NCBI RefSeq assembly: GCF_003149375.1
Contig: NZ_QFWH01000002.1
Span: forward strand, 124,001 to 188,000
Length of the DNA stretch: 64,000 nucleotides
Origin: Vampirovibrio chlorellavorus
GTDB lineage: Bacteria > Cyanobacteriota > Vampirovibrionia > Vampirovibrionales > Vampirovibrionaceae
Reading direction: 5' to 3'
Both the position numbers and the translations under genes were made by a program. Positions within the stretch are counted from its first letter, which is position 1; each line of letters opens with the position of its first letter. Under the pieces are notes generated by a model. The model was not told where the DNA came from. It saw nothing but the letters and a program-made list of their open reading frames with translations, and searched no databases. Positions 50,214 to 59,667 of the stretch are shown one piece after another.

Positions 50214-51824
50214 GTGTTTAAGCAGCACCCCGCCTTCATGAACAATCATCATTTTTCGGTCAGGCAAGTTTCCGCACTGGTAGTGGGTACGGGAATTTCA
50301 GGTTTGTTTACGGCTCTAAAATTAGCGGAAGCAGGCGTGGACACGCTGTTGATAACGAAATCCGCACTGGATGAAAGTAACTCCCGTTATGCGCAGGGAG
50401 GTATTGCCGCCGTCTTGCCGTCGAATCCGGATGATTCCCTCGACTTGCACTTGCAGGATACCATTCGGGCTGGTGCCGGGCTCTGCAACGAACAGTCCGC
50501 CCGTTCCATTCTGGCGGAAGGGTATGCCTCCATCGAGGATTTGTTGTTTTACGGGGTTCCATTCGACCGGAACCCGGATAACCAGCTGGCTTTAACCCGT
50601 GAGGCGGCTCACAGTGTCCAGCGTATTTTACACGCGGGCGGTGATGCCACCGGTCACTCCGTGGAAATGGCCTTGATTGACAAGGTTCGCAAAAATCCCC
50701 GAATCGAGGTCATGGAATACGCCCAAGTGGTGGAATTGCTGCTGGTGGACGGCGTTTGTCAGGGCTGCCGGGCCGTCGATTACCACAAGCGAGAGGAAGT
50801 GGTGGTTTACAGTCCCCATACGGTTCTGGCTACCGGTGGAATTGGTCGAATCTACAGTCATACCACCAATCCGGCCATTGCCACTGGCGATGGAATCGCC
50901 CTGGCTGCCCAAGCGCGTGCCGCTATCGAGAATATGGAGTTTATTCAGTTCCACCCCACCGCATTTTACGCCGACGGGCAGCTTCATTTTCTGGTCTCCG
51001 AAGCCCTGCGGGGGGAAGGCGGCCTGCTGAGAGATCGGGAGGGGCGGCTGTTTGCCAGCAAGTATCACCCCGATGGGGAGTTGGCTCCTCGGGATATTGT
51101 GACCCGGGCCATTTACGCCGAGATGCGCGCCGCCCATCTGCCGTATGTTTATCTGGACATTACCCACCTTCCCGCGGAAACTATTGAGAAGCGCTTCCCG
51201 ACTATTTTGAGCAGCTGCTTGAAGTTTGGTGTGGATATTCGCAAGGACTGGATTCCCGTGGCCCCGGCCGCTCACTACCTCATGGGTGGCATCACCGTGG
51301 ATGTGGAAGGCAAAACCACCGTTCCCGGGCTGTATTCGGTAGGAGAAACTGCTTACACCGGTTTGCACGGCGCCAATCGGCTGGCCAGTAACTCATTGCT
51401 GGAGTGTGTTGTTTTGGCCCGGCGGGTGGCCCGTTACATCGGTGAAAATGCCCGGGCACTGGTTGAGCAGGCGTCTGGCGCCTCATCCGGGCAATATGGT
51501 TACGAGTCTCAGCCCGCTATGTTTGAGGCTTTAGGGAAGCTCCATGACCTGATGTGGCAGCAGGTGGGCATTTTACGAAGTGGCAAGGACCTTGAGCTGG
51601 CCTTGGCGGCGCTGGAGACACTGGAGGCGCAGGTGCTGTCCCATCACTGGCAGCAGGTCATTCCGGTCGGTTTTGAATTGATGAGTCAGTTGAAAGTGGC
51701 CCGGCTGATTGCGCAAGCGGCCCTGGCGCGTTGTGAAAGCCGTGGGGCTCACACACGGTTGGACTTTCCAGAGTCAGCGCCCGCTTTATCCACCGATGTC
51801 TTTGCCGGGGTTTCGGTTGTATGA
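50214..51824 (+). CDS. nadB: L-aspartate oxidase
   Basis: FAD enzyme oxidising L-aspartate to iminoaspartate, the first step of de novo NAD synthesis. It has 536 residues from GTG 50214; ATG 50238 is an equally possible start and neither has a strong ribosome binding site. Motifs: VVGTGISGLFTALKLAE (FAD), NSRYAQGGIAAVLPSNPDDS, and HSVQRILHAGGDATGH, with ENMEFIQFHPTAFY, SEALRGEGGLLRD, PAAHYLMGGITVD and GLHGANRLASNSLLECVV. The stop overlaps nadC as ATGA. nadA is not in this window. Confidence 0.96.
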   Translation: MFKQHPAFMNNHHFSVRQVSALVVGTGISGLFTALKLAEAGVDTLLITKSALDESNSRYAQGGIAAVLPSNPDDSLDLHLQDTIRAGAGLCNEQSARSILAEGYASIEDLLFYGVPFDRNPDNQLALTREAAHSVQRILHAGGDATGHSVEMALIDKVRKNPRIEVMEYAQVVELLLVDGVCQGCRAVDYHKREEVVVYSPHTVLATGGIGRIYSHTTNPAIATGDGIALAAQARAAIENMEFIQFHPTAFYADGQLHFLVSEALRGEGGLLRDREGRLFASKYHPDGELAPRDIVTRAIYAEMRAAHLPYVYLDITHLPAETIEKRFPTILSSCLKFGVDIRKDWIPVAPAAHYLMGGITVDVEGKTTVPGLYSVGETAYTGLHGANRLASNSLLECVVLARRVARYIGENARALVEQASGASSGQYGYESQPAMFEALGKLHDLMWQQVGILRSGKDLELALAALETLEAQVLSHHWQQVIPVGFELMSQLKVARLIAQAALARCESRGAHTRLDFPESAPALSTDVFAGVSVV

Positions 51825-52711
51825 TCCCGGTGATGCCTGTGACTCACACTCCTGTGGGCGCCGAGTCCCTCGCCATTCAAGGCATCGTCCATAACGCCCT
51901 GCTGGAAGATTTGGCCCAAGGGGATGTCACTACGGATTCATTGCCCCAGTTGGCCCGGCTGCAAAAGCAGGCCCTGTTCCGGGTGCGTCAGGATTGTGTG
52001 GTTTCCGGCTTGACGGTGGCTGGTTTGGTCTGTCAAATGGTAGATTCGGCCTTGGTGTTTACGCCCATGCTTCAGGATGGGGCTGTTGCGCATGCCGGGA
52101 CGGTCATCGCCCAGGTGCAGGGGCCTATGGCGTCCATTCTGAAAGCGGAGCGCACCGCTTTGAACTTTTTGCAGCTCCTGAGCGGGGTGGCTACCGAGAC
52201 CCGGCGTTTTGTCGAGGCAGTCAGTGGGACTAACACCCGAATTACCCACACCCGAAAAACCACGCCGGGCCTGCGCTTGCTGGAGCAACAGGCCGTTCTT
52301 CACGGGGGCGGGGTGCCGCACCGGTTTAACCTGGGCAGTTGCGTCATGCTGAAAGACAATCACTTGCAGGCGCTGGGGGATATCAGCCCGAATGAGGCGA
52401 TTGCGGTGGCCGTCAAGACCCTGCGCGCCAAAATTTCCCACACTACCAAGATTGAGGTGGAGGCCGACACGCTGGGGCAAGTCCAGCAAGCGGTAGAAGC
52501 GGGTGCCGATATTATTTTGCTGGATAACATGAGCCCTGACACCATTCGGGAGGCCTTGAGCCTTATCCAGAATCGGGCCATCGTGGAGGCCAGTGGCGGT
52601 ATCAGCCTGGAGACCATTCGGGCTTACGCTGAAACCGGGGTGGATGTCATTTCCACCAGCAAAATTACTCTGGGTGTTCCGGCCATTGATGTGGGACTGG
52701 ATTTGGCGTAA
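51821..52711 (+). CDS. nadC: Nicotinate-nucleotide pyrophosphorylase (carboxylating)
   Basis: Converts quinolinate and PRPP to nicotinate mononucleotide. The 296-residue protein has LLEDLAQGDVTTDSLP, RTALNFLQLLSGVATETRRF, THTRKTTPGLRLLEQQAVLH with the substrate-binding Arg/Lys set, GGVPHRFNLGSCVMLKDNHL, KIEVEADTLGQVQQAVEAGA, and VEASGGISLETIRAYAETGV. It is coupled to nadB by a four-base overlap and converges with the glycosyltransferase gene. Confidence 0.97.
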   Translation: MIPVMPVTHTPVGAESLAIQGIVHNALLEDLAQGDVTTDSLPQLARLQKQALFRVRQDCVVSGLTVAGLVCQMVDSALVFTPMLQDGAVAHAGTVIAQVQGPMASILKAERTALNFLQLLSGVATETRRFVEAVSGTNTRITHTRKTTPGLRLLEQQAVLHGGGVPHRFNLGSCVMLKDNHLQALGDISPNEAIAVAVKTLRAKISHTTKIEVEADTLGQVQQAVEAGADIILLDNMSPDTIREALSLIQNRAIVEASGGISLETIRAYAETGVDVISTSKITLGVPAIDVGLDLA

Positions 52712-52764
52712 CACCCATCCCCTTGGCGCTGAGCTGTCACAGCCTGAGGGTGGTCTCTTAAGGC

Positions 52765-53472
52765 TTAATCAATAAAGCGATACTTCACCAGCGTCCATAG
52801 GGCGGAAATGCCGTCCCGCCAGGTGATTTTCTTGCCTTCATCAAAGTTGCGGCCGCTGTAGGAAATGGGGGCTTCGTACAATCGGGCCCCGCGCTTTAGT
52901 ACCTTGGCTGTAATCTCCGGTTCAAAGTCAAATCGGTTGGATCGAATGACCACATCCTTTAAAAACTCGGCCCGGAAGGCTTTGTAGCAGGTTTCCATAT
53001 CCGTCAGGGTGGTGTTGTAGAGAATATTGGTCATAAAAGTGAGAAATTTGTTGCCAAAGTAATGCAGCACGTTGAAAGCCCGTACCGGCTTCCCGGCGGT
53101 TAACCGGCTGCCATAGGCCACATCGGCCTTGCCATCCAGAATCAGTTGAATCAGTTCCGGGTAGTCCTTGGGATCGTATTCCAGGTCGGCGTCCTGAATG
53201 ACGATAATATCCCCGCTGGCATGCTGAATGGCCGTTCGGAGGGCGGCTCCCTTGCCCTGGTTGTGCGTATGATACAGCACCGTGTAAGGCGGTTGTCCCT
53301 CATAGCGCTTCAACAGGTCGCGGGTCCCGTCGGTGGAACCGTCATCCACCAGAATGATTTGCTTTTGCAGGCCGCAGAAATCCACCGCGTTCACTTTTTC
53401 CAGCAGGGCGCTCAAGAAGCGAATCTCATTAAATACGGGGATCAGGATGCTGATGGTTTGATGGGTCGTCAT
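52765..53472 (-). CDS. Family 2 glycosyltransferase (dolichol-phosphate mannosyltransferase-like)
   Basis: A 235-residue soluble GT-A enzyme that transfers a sugar from a nucleotide sugar, in this subgroup usually to polyprenyl phosphate. It has ISILIPVFNEIRFLSALLEK, ILVDDGSTDGTRDLLKRY, NQGKGAALRTAIQHASGD, IIVQDADLEYDPKDYPELI-type DxD metal site (QDADLEYDP) and YGSRLTAGKPV. The end is GRNFDEGKKITWRDGISALW, typical of DPM1-like enzymes. There is no C-terminal membrane tail. It is the last gene of the fliW-csrA operon, three bases after the TPR gene. Confidence 0.92.
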   Translation of the reverse strand: MTTHQTISILIPVFNEIRFLSALLEKVNAVDFCGLQKQIILVDDGSTDGTRDLLKRYEGQPPYTVLYHTHNQGKGAALRTAIQHASGDIIVIQDADLEYDPKDYPELIQLILDGKADVAYGSRLTAGKPVRAFNVLHYFGNKFLTFMTNILYNTTLTDMETCYKAFRAEFLKDVVIRSNRFDFEPEITAKVLKRGARLYEAPISYSGRNFDEGKKITWRDGISALWTLVKYRFID

Positions 53473-53475
53473 GGC

Positions 53476-54210
53476 TCAATGCGTTTCGGGGGAATGATCG
53501 GTTAACGTCTCCAGTAAGTCACTGGCGGGGCGATAGGTTGGGCTGATGAGCAGGCACTGATTCAACATCAGGCGAGCCTCTTTCAGGTGCTTTGAAGCCA
53601 TGCTGTACTGCCCCAGATGGAAGTAGATTTCAGGGTCGTTGGGCAGGGCTTTTTGTCCTTGCAGAAGATATTTTCCCGCTCGATCCAGCCAACCGGCGTT
53701 CATCAGGGCCCGCCCGGCAAATTTGGGCGCTTCCAGATTGACTTGAGTCAGGAAATCCACGTAGTTCAGGTAATTTTCCAGGTATTCGACCCGGTTGGCC
53801 GCAATCAGGTTGGCGATATCGCTTTCCATGTGGTTGCGAATCTGGAAAATGGTGGGAACCGTCCTCAGTTGACCGCTGATTAATCCGTACAGGGACACGC
53901 ACCAGTGGTTTTGACGCTGGCTCAGCACCCTGCTCCAGGCCTGCTGCATGGCTTGCGTTTTGCCTTGTAACATGGCGCAGTAGCCACTCTGGTAGTAATC
54001 ATGAACCTGTGTGTAAAGCTCGGCAGCCTCCACGAACCGGCCTTGCGCCCTCAGCGCCAGACCCATCAGTTCAAACAGGGCCCGTTGCTCTTCAGCACTG
54101 AATGACTTGGCCTGCTTCATTAACGGGCCTAGCGATTTTTCGGCTGCCGGGGCCTTTCTCTCTCTGAATAACAGATCTCTGGCTTCATTAAGTTGAGAGA
54201 AGACAGCCAC
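53476..54210 (-). CDS. TPR-like helical repeat protein
   Basis: A 244-residue cytoplasmic protein of helical repeats. The last third holds a clear TPR pair (DRAGKYLLQGQKALPNDPEI, LKEARLMLNQCLLISPTYRP), and the first part has weaker units (GRFVEAAELYTQVHDYYQSG). No signal or membrane segment. It sits four bases after csrA and three before the glycosyltransferase gene. It may be a scaffold for protein glycosylation or flagellar assembly; that follows only from position. Confidence 0.8.
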   Translation of the reverse strand: MAVFSQLNEARDLLFRERKAPAAEKSLGPLMKQAKSFSAEEQRALFELMGLALRAQGRFVEAAELYTQVHDYYQSGYCAMLQGKTQAMQQAWSRVLSQRQNHWCVSLYGLISGQLRTVPTIFQIRNHMESDIANLIAANRVEYLENYLNYVDFLTQVNLEAPKFAGRALMNAGWLDRAGKYLLQGQKALPNDPEIYFHLGQYSMASKHLKEARLMLNQCLLISPTYRPASDLLETLTDHSPETH

Positions 54211-54214
54211 CGGC

Positions 54215-54475
54215 CTATCCCTCCTTTGCGGGAGGACTGGTTTTAATCAGGTTGACCGCCTCAATGGCCTTGTTCAGGCGGGCTGTTTCCGCATCCTGAG
54301 TGGCCAGTCGGTTGCTTTTTTTGATTTCCTCGAAAATTTCTTCCCGGTAGATGGTGATTTGTTTGGGGGCTTCAATGCCAATTTTGACCGAATCTCCCTT
54401 GGTTTCCAGGATGGTCACTTCGATTTCATTGGCGATGATGATTTTTTGACCGGTTTTCCGGGTGAGTACCAGCAT
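54215..54475 (-). CDS. csrA: Carbon storage/translation regulator CsrA
   Basis: RNA-binding dimer that represses or stabilises mRNAs, notably flagellin mRNA. The 86-residue protein begins MLVLTRKTGQKIIIANEIEV, followed by VKIGIEAPKQITIYREEIFE, the conserved RNA-binding core. It has a C-terminal extension of about 25 residues (AETARLNKAIEAVNLIKTSP) as in the FliW-controlled CsrA proteins, where the extension helps bind FliW. It follows fliW after five bases. Confidence 0.97.
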   Translation of the reverse strand: MLVLTRKTGQKIIIANEIEVTILETKGDSVKIGIEAPKQITIYREEIFEEIKKSNRLATQDAETARLNKAIEAVNLIKTSPPAKEG

Positions 54476-54480
54476 GAGTC

Positions 54481-54987
54481 CTACTCTCCTTTATCAGCGG
54501 ATGCCGGAGATGAGACCGAGGACGCTCCTTTGGGTTGCTGCTGTAGAACTTCATCAGGAATCAGGCGGGTTTTGGTGCTGTATCCACTGTCGTGCAGCAC
54601 CACTTGCAGGGCTTTTCGGCTGGCCTGATTGACCACAATGGGCCCCAGCAGGTTGGTGGTCATTTTACTGGGATCTTCCTGCGGAATGTTGACGATGGTC
54701 ATCACCAAAGCGTCATCAGCGCTATGCAGGGCTAAATGTTCTGCGGTTTCATCGGACAGGGTAAATTCGTAGTCGATATCGAACAACTTGGGGTTGGTCA
54801 CCACAAAGGCCAGTTCAGGATCATCAGCGGATTGGAGCCATTTAAACGGCGAATCTTCTGCGTGATCCAGAATTACGTAACGCGCGGAGTCGCTAAAGCC
54901 CAAAATCGGCTCAATGAAGTTAATGATGCGATCCTCGTCTACAGAGACCTCTCCAAAGCGCGCGGTTTGAATAATTTTGTTAGCCAT
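54481..54987 (-). CDS. fliW: Flagellar assembly factor FliW
   Basis: Chaperone of flagellin that sequesters CsrA when flagellin is low. The 168-residue protein has RFGEVSVDEDRIINFIEPIL, then GFSDSARYVILDHAEDSPFK, WLQSADDPELAFVVTNPKLF, and TIVNIPQEDPSKMTTNLLGP, followed by IVVNQASRKALQVVL. The last 25 residues are a Ser/Ala/Gln-rich extension. It heads a four-gene operon fliW-csrA-TPR-glycosyltransferase. A TATTATAC sequence near 55033-55040 on this strand may be its -10 box. Confidence 0.95.
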   Translation of the reverse strand: MANKIIQTARFGEVSVDEDRIINFIEPILGFSDSARYVILDHAEDSPFKWLQSADDPELAFVVTNPKLFDIDYEFTLSDETAEHLALHSADDALVMTIVNIPQEDPSKMTTNLLGPIVVNQASRKALQVVLHDSGYSTKTRLIPDEVLQQQPKGASSVSSPASADKGE

Positions 54988-55164
54988 TGGGGGTTCCCAT
55001 TCTCACCAACTTTTTACTTTTGATTACATTCTTGTATAATACCGTTTCAGGGATGCCTAGATTGTAACAATCCATAAGCTATTTTAAAGAAAAAGTCATA
55101 AATGGGCCAGTTTTTCTAAACTTTTCCACGATTGGGTCGATGACAGAGTGACTTGAGGCACGCA

Positions 55165-55338
55165 ATGGGACTGAGGGATTATTGCAAACGTATGATGACA
55201 AGCATCACGCAGCAGGAGCTGGAGCGACTTCTGAAGGAATCAGAGCAGATCGCCAAGGATTGGGACACCTATTTGCAGTTTCGGAAGAATCGAGAGGCCA
55301 TTTTAAGGCAATTTTTGCCCAGTGAGGGCGCAAACTAG
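55165..55338 (+). CDS. Small helical protein, unknown
   Basis: ATG 55165 with GAGG six bases upstream gives 57 residues (in-frame ATG at 55192 is also possible). The product is charged and helical (QQELERLLKESEQIAKDWDT, YLQFRKNREAILRQFL), like a short coiled coil. It lies 130 bases before the tandem-helicase gene on the same strand, and divergent from fliW. No function can be given, and it may be non-coding. Confidence 0.45.
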   Translation: MGLRDYCKRMMTSITQQELERLLKESEQIAKDWDTYLQFRKNREAILRQFLPSEGAN

Positions 55339-55467
55339 GCCCCTCCGGAACGGGCGTAGTGTGTGGTTGTTCCTAAGTTTTGATTCTGTGGGTTGAATTA
55401 TAGCGAAAACCGAAGATTGATCCCTGTTGGGCTTTCGGGGAATCCGGTATAGTAGTGCTGTTACAGT

Positions 55468-58400
55468 TTGGCGGGCTTGCAAGGGCAAGTCTCAAGGGCA
55501 CGTCCGGAAGCGATGTTATACGTGGAAGGCCCGTTGGGCTCTGGTAAAACCGGTCGTCTGGTGGCGGAAACCAGTCGATTGCTGCAAACCGTCCCGGCGT
55601 CCTCGGTGCTGGTTCTCTGTAGCAACCATGCCCGTCAGCAAAAATTTATTGAGCGCCTTCTGGAATCCCGGAAGCAGGCGGTGGCCCAACTGCCCATTTA
55701 CACCTACGCCGGTTTTGTGCGTAATACGTTGTTTAACTACTGGCCCCTGGTGGAGCAGGAAATCAGCCGCACCCTGAAAAAAGGCGCTGCGGTCATTCGC
55801 CCGGAATTATCCGGCCTGGAGGACAGCGAGCTGATTTTAAAATGGCTGCTGGCCCGCTTGCGCAAAGAGTCCGAGCAAAAGGGACAGGCCGTTTTCGAGA
55901 ACTTTCCCGGCTCGGATCAGCATATTTTAAAGCAACTGGTGCGTCGCCTGCGCCTGCGCTCGGAGAATCTGCTTTCCCGCAAGGACATGCAGGAACGCTC
56001 TATCTTGATGAACGAGATGTGCCACCCGGAAGTGAGTTGGCTGGAACAGCAGTTTGATATTGAGAGTTACCTGTTGCGGGTGTTAGACCCCAACAAGCAG
56101 CTCGATATTTTCAACAGCCTGCTGAAGAAGGACAACGCCCTGTCCACTGGGCTGAAAGGCGAGATTCGGCATTTGATTGTGGATGATGTGGATGAAACCA
56201 TTGTGGCCCAGCAGCGGCTCATTGAATTTTTAAGCCCGGAGCTGGAAACGCTGGTGTTGGCGGCGGATGTGGATGGCGGCTCCCGGCGGGGGTATTTAAA
56301 CGCCTATCCTTATGACTGGAATGCCCTGAAAGCCTTGCGACCCGGGGAGACGGTGGTTTTAACCCGAGAGGACAGCGCTTATCAGGCCGGACAAGCCCTA
56401 TTGGCCAACTGGAAGCGTACGGAAGGCTTTTTGCCCATGCCGCCCATGGTCAAGCTGGACGATGGCTTTATGACCCGGGTGGAGCTGCTGGAACAAGTGG
56501 TGGACGATGTTCTGGAAGCGCTGGAGGCGGGTTACAGTCCCGGCGATTTTTGTCTGGTACTGCCCAAAACGGATTTTCTGAGTTTTCATCAGTTGCACAG
56601 TCGCCTTAGTCAGCGAGGCATTCCGGTGCAGTTGTTGTCAGGCACCAAGCGCCCCAGCGATAATCCCAAGTGCAAAAGTTTTATTTCCCTGATTCAGTGG
56701 GCCAATGCCGCACAGTGGAATGTCTATCCTTCCCGGTGGGAAATTAAGACCATCCTGATGCAGGGTCTGGGTTTTCAGCATTTACCCGATATTTCCGGGG
56801 AGGGGCTGGATCAGTTGTCTCAAGCGGTGGGCGATTGGCTGGGCAGCAATTCGGAAGGCTTTTACCCCCTGCCGCCGCTGGAAGTGCTGCCTTTTGCCCT
56901 GAACGGCACTGCTTTATCCCGCTATGAATTGCTGGGGCAATGGTTGCAAAAGGCACCCGCCCTGGGGTTTGATCAACAGCTTTATTCGGCTTTTAAGGAA
57001 TTGCTGGCCCCTTGTGCCACGGAGCGGGATGGCTACGCGGATTTGAACCGTATTATTCAGAGCTATTTACGGCAGCGGGAAATTTATAAAGGGCTGACCC
57101 GATCGGGGCAAGCGCCGGATACGGTGGCCGGTGAGGATTTTAACCGCTGGTGGCTGGAGCAGGTGAAAAGCGGCACTATGGCCGATACGCCTGAAATGCC
57201 GGAGGCCGTGCAGCCAGACGCCCTGATTATTGGCACGCCTCAAAAGATGATTGATTTGGAAATTTACCGCAAAGTGCAGTGCTGGCTGGATGTCAGTGCC
57301 CGGGAGTGGGCCCGCAGTGACAATGCTCCGCTGTATAACGCCTGGGTGCATTCGGCGGTGTGGGATGGCTCTAATACGGCCTTCAGCGAGGAATTTAACG
57401 AGGCGGTCATTCGCACTCGGGCGGGGCATATTACCCGTTCTCTCATGTTGTTGGCCACAGAAAAGATTTTGGCCTACGCCAGCGATCTGGACGATTTAGG
57501 GGGAACGCACATGGGCTTGTTAAAACCGCGCTTGCTGAATGTACCGGAACTCACGCAGGATTTGCAGGCGCTGGAGCGAGCGGTACTGCGGGCGGATCAG
57601 CAACCCATTCTGGCGTATCAGGCTGGCACCATGGCCATTAGTGCCGTTCCCGGTGCGGGCAAAACCTTTGTGAACGTGGAATTGCTGCTGGAGTTGATTC
57701 AGCGGGGCACACAACCCGATCGCATTCTGGTGCTGACCTATATGGACAGCGCCGCCAAAACCCTGCTGGGTCGCTTGAAAAAGAAGCTGGCCGGGGTGAG
57801 CAATCAGTTGCCGGTGGTGTCTACCATTCACAGTTTGGCCTTTCGCATTCTGGCGGAAAACGATCATGCCGTGCTGGCCGGATTTTTACCCGATGATATG
57901 ACCATACTGGATGATTACGGGCGGGGCGAAATCCTCAGTAAAGTGGCCTTGCTCACCCAGCCGGAATCCACCAAAAATGTGATGGACTGGCAGCGGGCCA
58001 TTGATCGGGGTATGAACCACTGCAAAATGTTTGGCATCACCGAAGCCGCCATTCAGAAACACATTGAGAGCCAGCCCGGTAATTTTCGGCTGGCGGAATT
58101 TTTGCCCGCCTTCAAGTTGTATAATCACGAACTGCACCACAGCGGCTCGCTGGATTTTACGGATTTAATCACCAGAGCCGTGGATATTTTACGGTGTTTT
58201 CCCGATATTCGGGAAAAATATCAGCGGCAATTTGCCTATATTATCGAGGATGAGGCCCAGGACTCTTCTCGCCTGTTGCAGGAATTTATCGCCCTATTGG
58301 GTGGTGAAAATCCCAATTTAATTCGCACTGGCGATACCAACCAATCCATCACCACCACCTTCAGTTCCGCCGATACTGCCGTGTTTCGGGATTTTGTCAA

Positions 58401-59667
58401 AACCGCGCACGTGCCGGTTCACATGGTTCAAAGCGGACGCTGCGCCCCAGAAATTATCGCCCTGGCCAATTTCTGGATGCGACAGGCCAGTCAGCTTCCG
58501 GGGCTGGAACAAGCCTTTGAGCCAGTGGATATGCAACCCGTACCCGGACAAAACCCGGCTTTGTTGTATGCCCCCGCCGCCGAATTGTTTGATCTGGACA
58601 AGATGGAAGAGAGCTGGCTGGTGGAGCGCATTCAGCAAATCCGCTCTGAAGAACCGGAAGCCGCCATTGCCGTTTTGGTGCGCACCAATTCGCAGGTTAA
58701 CCGGGTCACCGGGTTGTTACACCAGGCCCAAATCCCGGCGGTCAGTTTGAGTGAGCAGTTGAACGTGAATCCGGTTTTTTCCTTCATCGTCTGCACCCTC
58801 AAGCTACTGGCCTCGCCTTCCGATTTAGCCCTGCAAAGTCAGTGGTATCAGTTGCAAGTGGAACGCTCTGGTTTGCCAGAGTCTCCTGCTCGCAAGGGCC
58901 TGATGGACAGCCAGCCCTTGCTGTATCAATCGCCGTTGAATTTGGATGATGAAACGCTGCGGCAGTGGTATTACGATTTTGTTGACTTCAGTCGGCAAGC
59001 GGCGGGAGGGAATGTCAGCGCCCTGGTGGCCCGCATCGTGGATCGGTTTTGCACGTCTGTGGCGGATCGCAGCAACGGATATTTGTGCGCCTTGATGGCT
59101 CAGGATATCTTGAACGCTTTTCAGCATTTGGTGCATTTATCGCCGTTGGAGATTGTGCTGCACCAGTTTGAGGCTTTTCAAAAATCCTGGCGGGGCAAGA
59201 AGGGCTTTGGCGAAGTATTGGCTCAAAACGCCAGTCAGGTGGTGCAGGTGATGAGCATGCACAAGTCCAAGGGGCAGGAATTTGACGTGGTGTTTATGCC
59301 CTTCTTGCAGGCGGAAACCTTTCCGCATGAGGTCGGTAGCATTCGCTTTGATGAAACGGATAAACTGGTTCAGGAGCTGGATCGCATTCACTTCAAGGGG
59401 CAAGGGCAATTGCTGGAAGAGCGTTATCAGGAAAATAAAAAGCGGGAAAAAATTGAAGAGGAAGCCCGATTAATTTATGTGGGCCTGACCCGGGCCAAGC
59501 GCGCTTTATACCTTTCAGCGCATTTGCAGACCATGACCCGCTATAACAAAATTCGGAAAGTTGAACCTGCCGCGGTTTTTCAAACCCTACACGCCAAATT
59601 GAATCCGCCGCTGAATAATGTGGTTCCGATTGGGGATGGGGAGGTTGAAAGTGCCCAGGCCACTTGA
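55468..59667 (+). CDS. Giant tandem SF1 helicase protein (AddB-like half fused to AddA-like half)
   Basis: A 1399-residue protein with two helicase folds in one chain. The start is uncertain: TTG 55468, or ATG 55513 (15 residues later). The first half (to about 690) keeps a Walker A box GPLGSGKT (about 22), but motif II reads LIVDDVDET (about 235) and motif III is unrecognisable, so it is probably inactive, like AddB/RecC. The second half is intact: AVPGAGKT (about 727), TIHSLAFRIL, IIEDEAQDS (about 925), RTGDTNQSI, SMHKSKGQEFDVVFMPF (about 1261), IYVGLTRAKRALYLS (about 1337). There is no nuclease; one is encoded by the overlapping next gene. It could be a one-chain AddAB-like motor for resection or defence. 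Confidence 0.85.
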   Translation: MAGLQGQVSRARPEAMLYVEGPLGSGKTGRLVAETSRLLQTVPASSVLVLCSNHARQQKFIERLLESRKQAVAQLPIYTYAGFVRNTLFNYWPLVEQEISRTLKKGAAVIRPELSGLEDSELILKWLLARLRKESEQKGQAVFENFPGSDQHILKQLVRRLRLRSENLLSRKDMQERSILMNEMCHPEVSWLEQQFDIESYLLRVLDPNKQLDIFNSLLKKDNALSTGLKGEIRHLIVDDVDETIVAQQRLIEFLSPELETLVLAADVDGGSRRGYLNAYPYDWNALKALRPGETVVLTREDSAYQAGQALLANWKRTEGFLPMPPMVKLDDGFMTRVELLEQVVDDVLEALEAGYSPGDFCLVLPKTDFLSFHQLHSRLSQRGIPVQLLSGTKRPSDNPKCKSFISLIQWANAAQWNVYPSRWEIKTILMQGLGFQHLPDISGEGLDQLSQAVGDWLGSNSEGFYPLPPLEVLPFALNGTALSRYELLGQWLQKAPALGFDQQLYSAFKELLAPCATERDGYADLNRIIQSYLRQREIYKGLTRSGQAPDTVAGEDFNRWWLEQVKSGTMADTPEMPEAVQPDALIIGTPQKMIDLEIYRKVQCWLDVSAREWARSDNAPLYNAWVHSAVWDGSNTAFSEEFNEAVIRTRAGHITRSLMLLATEKILAYASDLDDLGGTHMGLLKPRLLNVPELTQDLQALERAVLRADQQPILAYQAGTMAISAVPGAGKTFVNVELLLELIQRGTQPDRILVLTYMDSAAKTLLGRLKKKLAGVSNQLPVVSTIHSLAFRILAENDHAVLAGFLPDDMTILDDYGRGEILSKVALLTQPESTKNVMDWQRAIDRGMNHCKMFGITEAAIQKHIESQPGNFRLAEFLPAFKLYNHELHHSGSLDFTDLITRAVDILRCFPDIREKYQRQFAYIIEDEAQDSSRLLQEFIALLGGENPNLIRTGDTNQSITTTFSSADTAVFRDFVKTAHVPVHMVQSGRCAPEIIALANFWMRQASQLPGLEQAFEPVDMQPVPGQNPALLYAPAAELFDLDKMEESWLVERIQQIRSEEPEAAIAVLVRTNSQVNRVTGLLHQAQIPAVSLSEQLNVNPVFSFIVCTLKLLASPSDLALQSQWYQLQVERSGLPESPARKGLMDSQPLLYQSPLNLDDETLRQWYYDFVDFSRQAAGGNVSALVARIVDRFCTSVADRSNGYLCALMAQDILNAFQHLVHLSPLEIVLHQFEAFQKSWRGKKGFGEVLAQNASQVVQVMSMHKSKGQEFDVVFMPFLQAETFPHEVGSIRFDETDKLVQELDRIHFKGQGQLLEERYQENKKREKIEEEARLIYVGLTRAKRALYLSAHLQTMTRYNKIRKVEPAAVFQTLHAKLNPPLNNVVPIGDGEVESAQAT

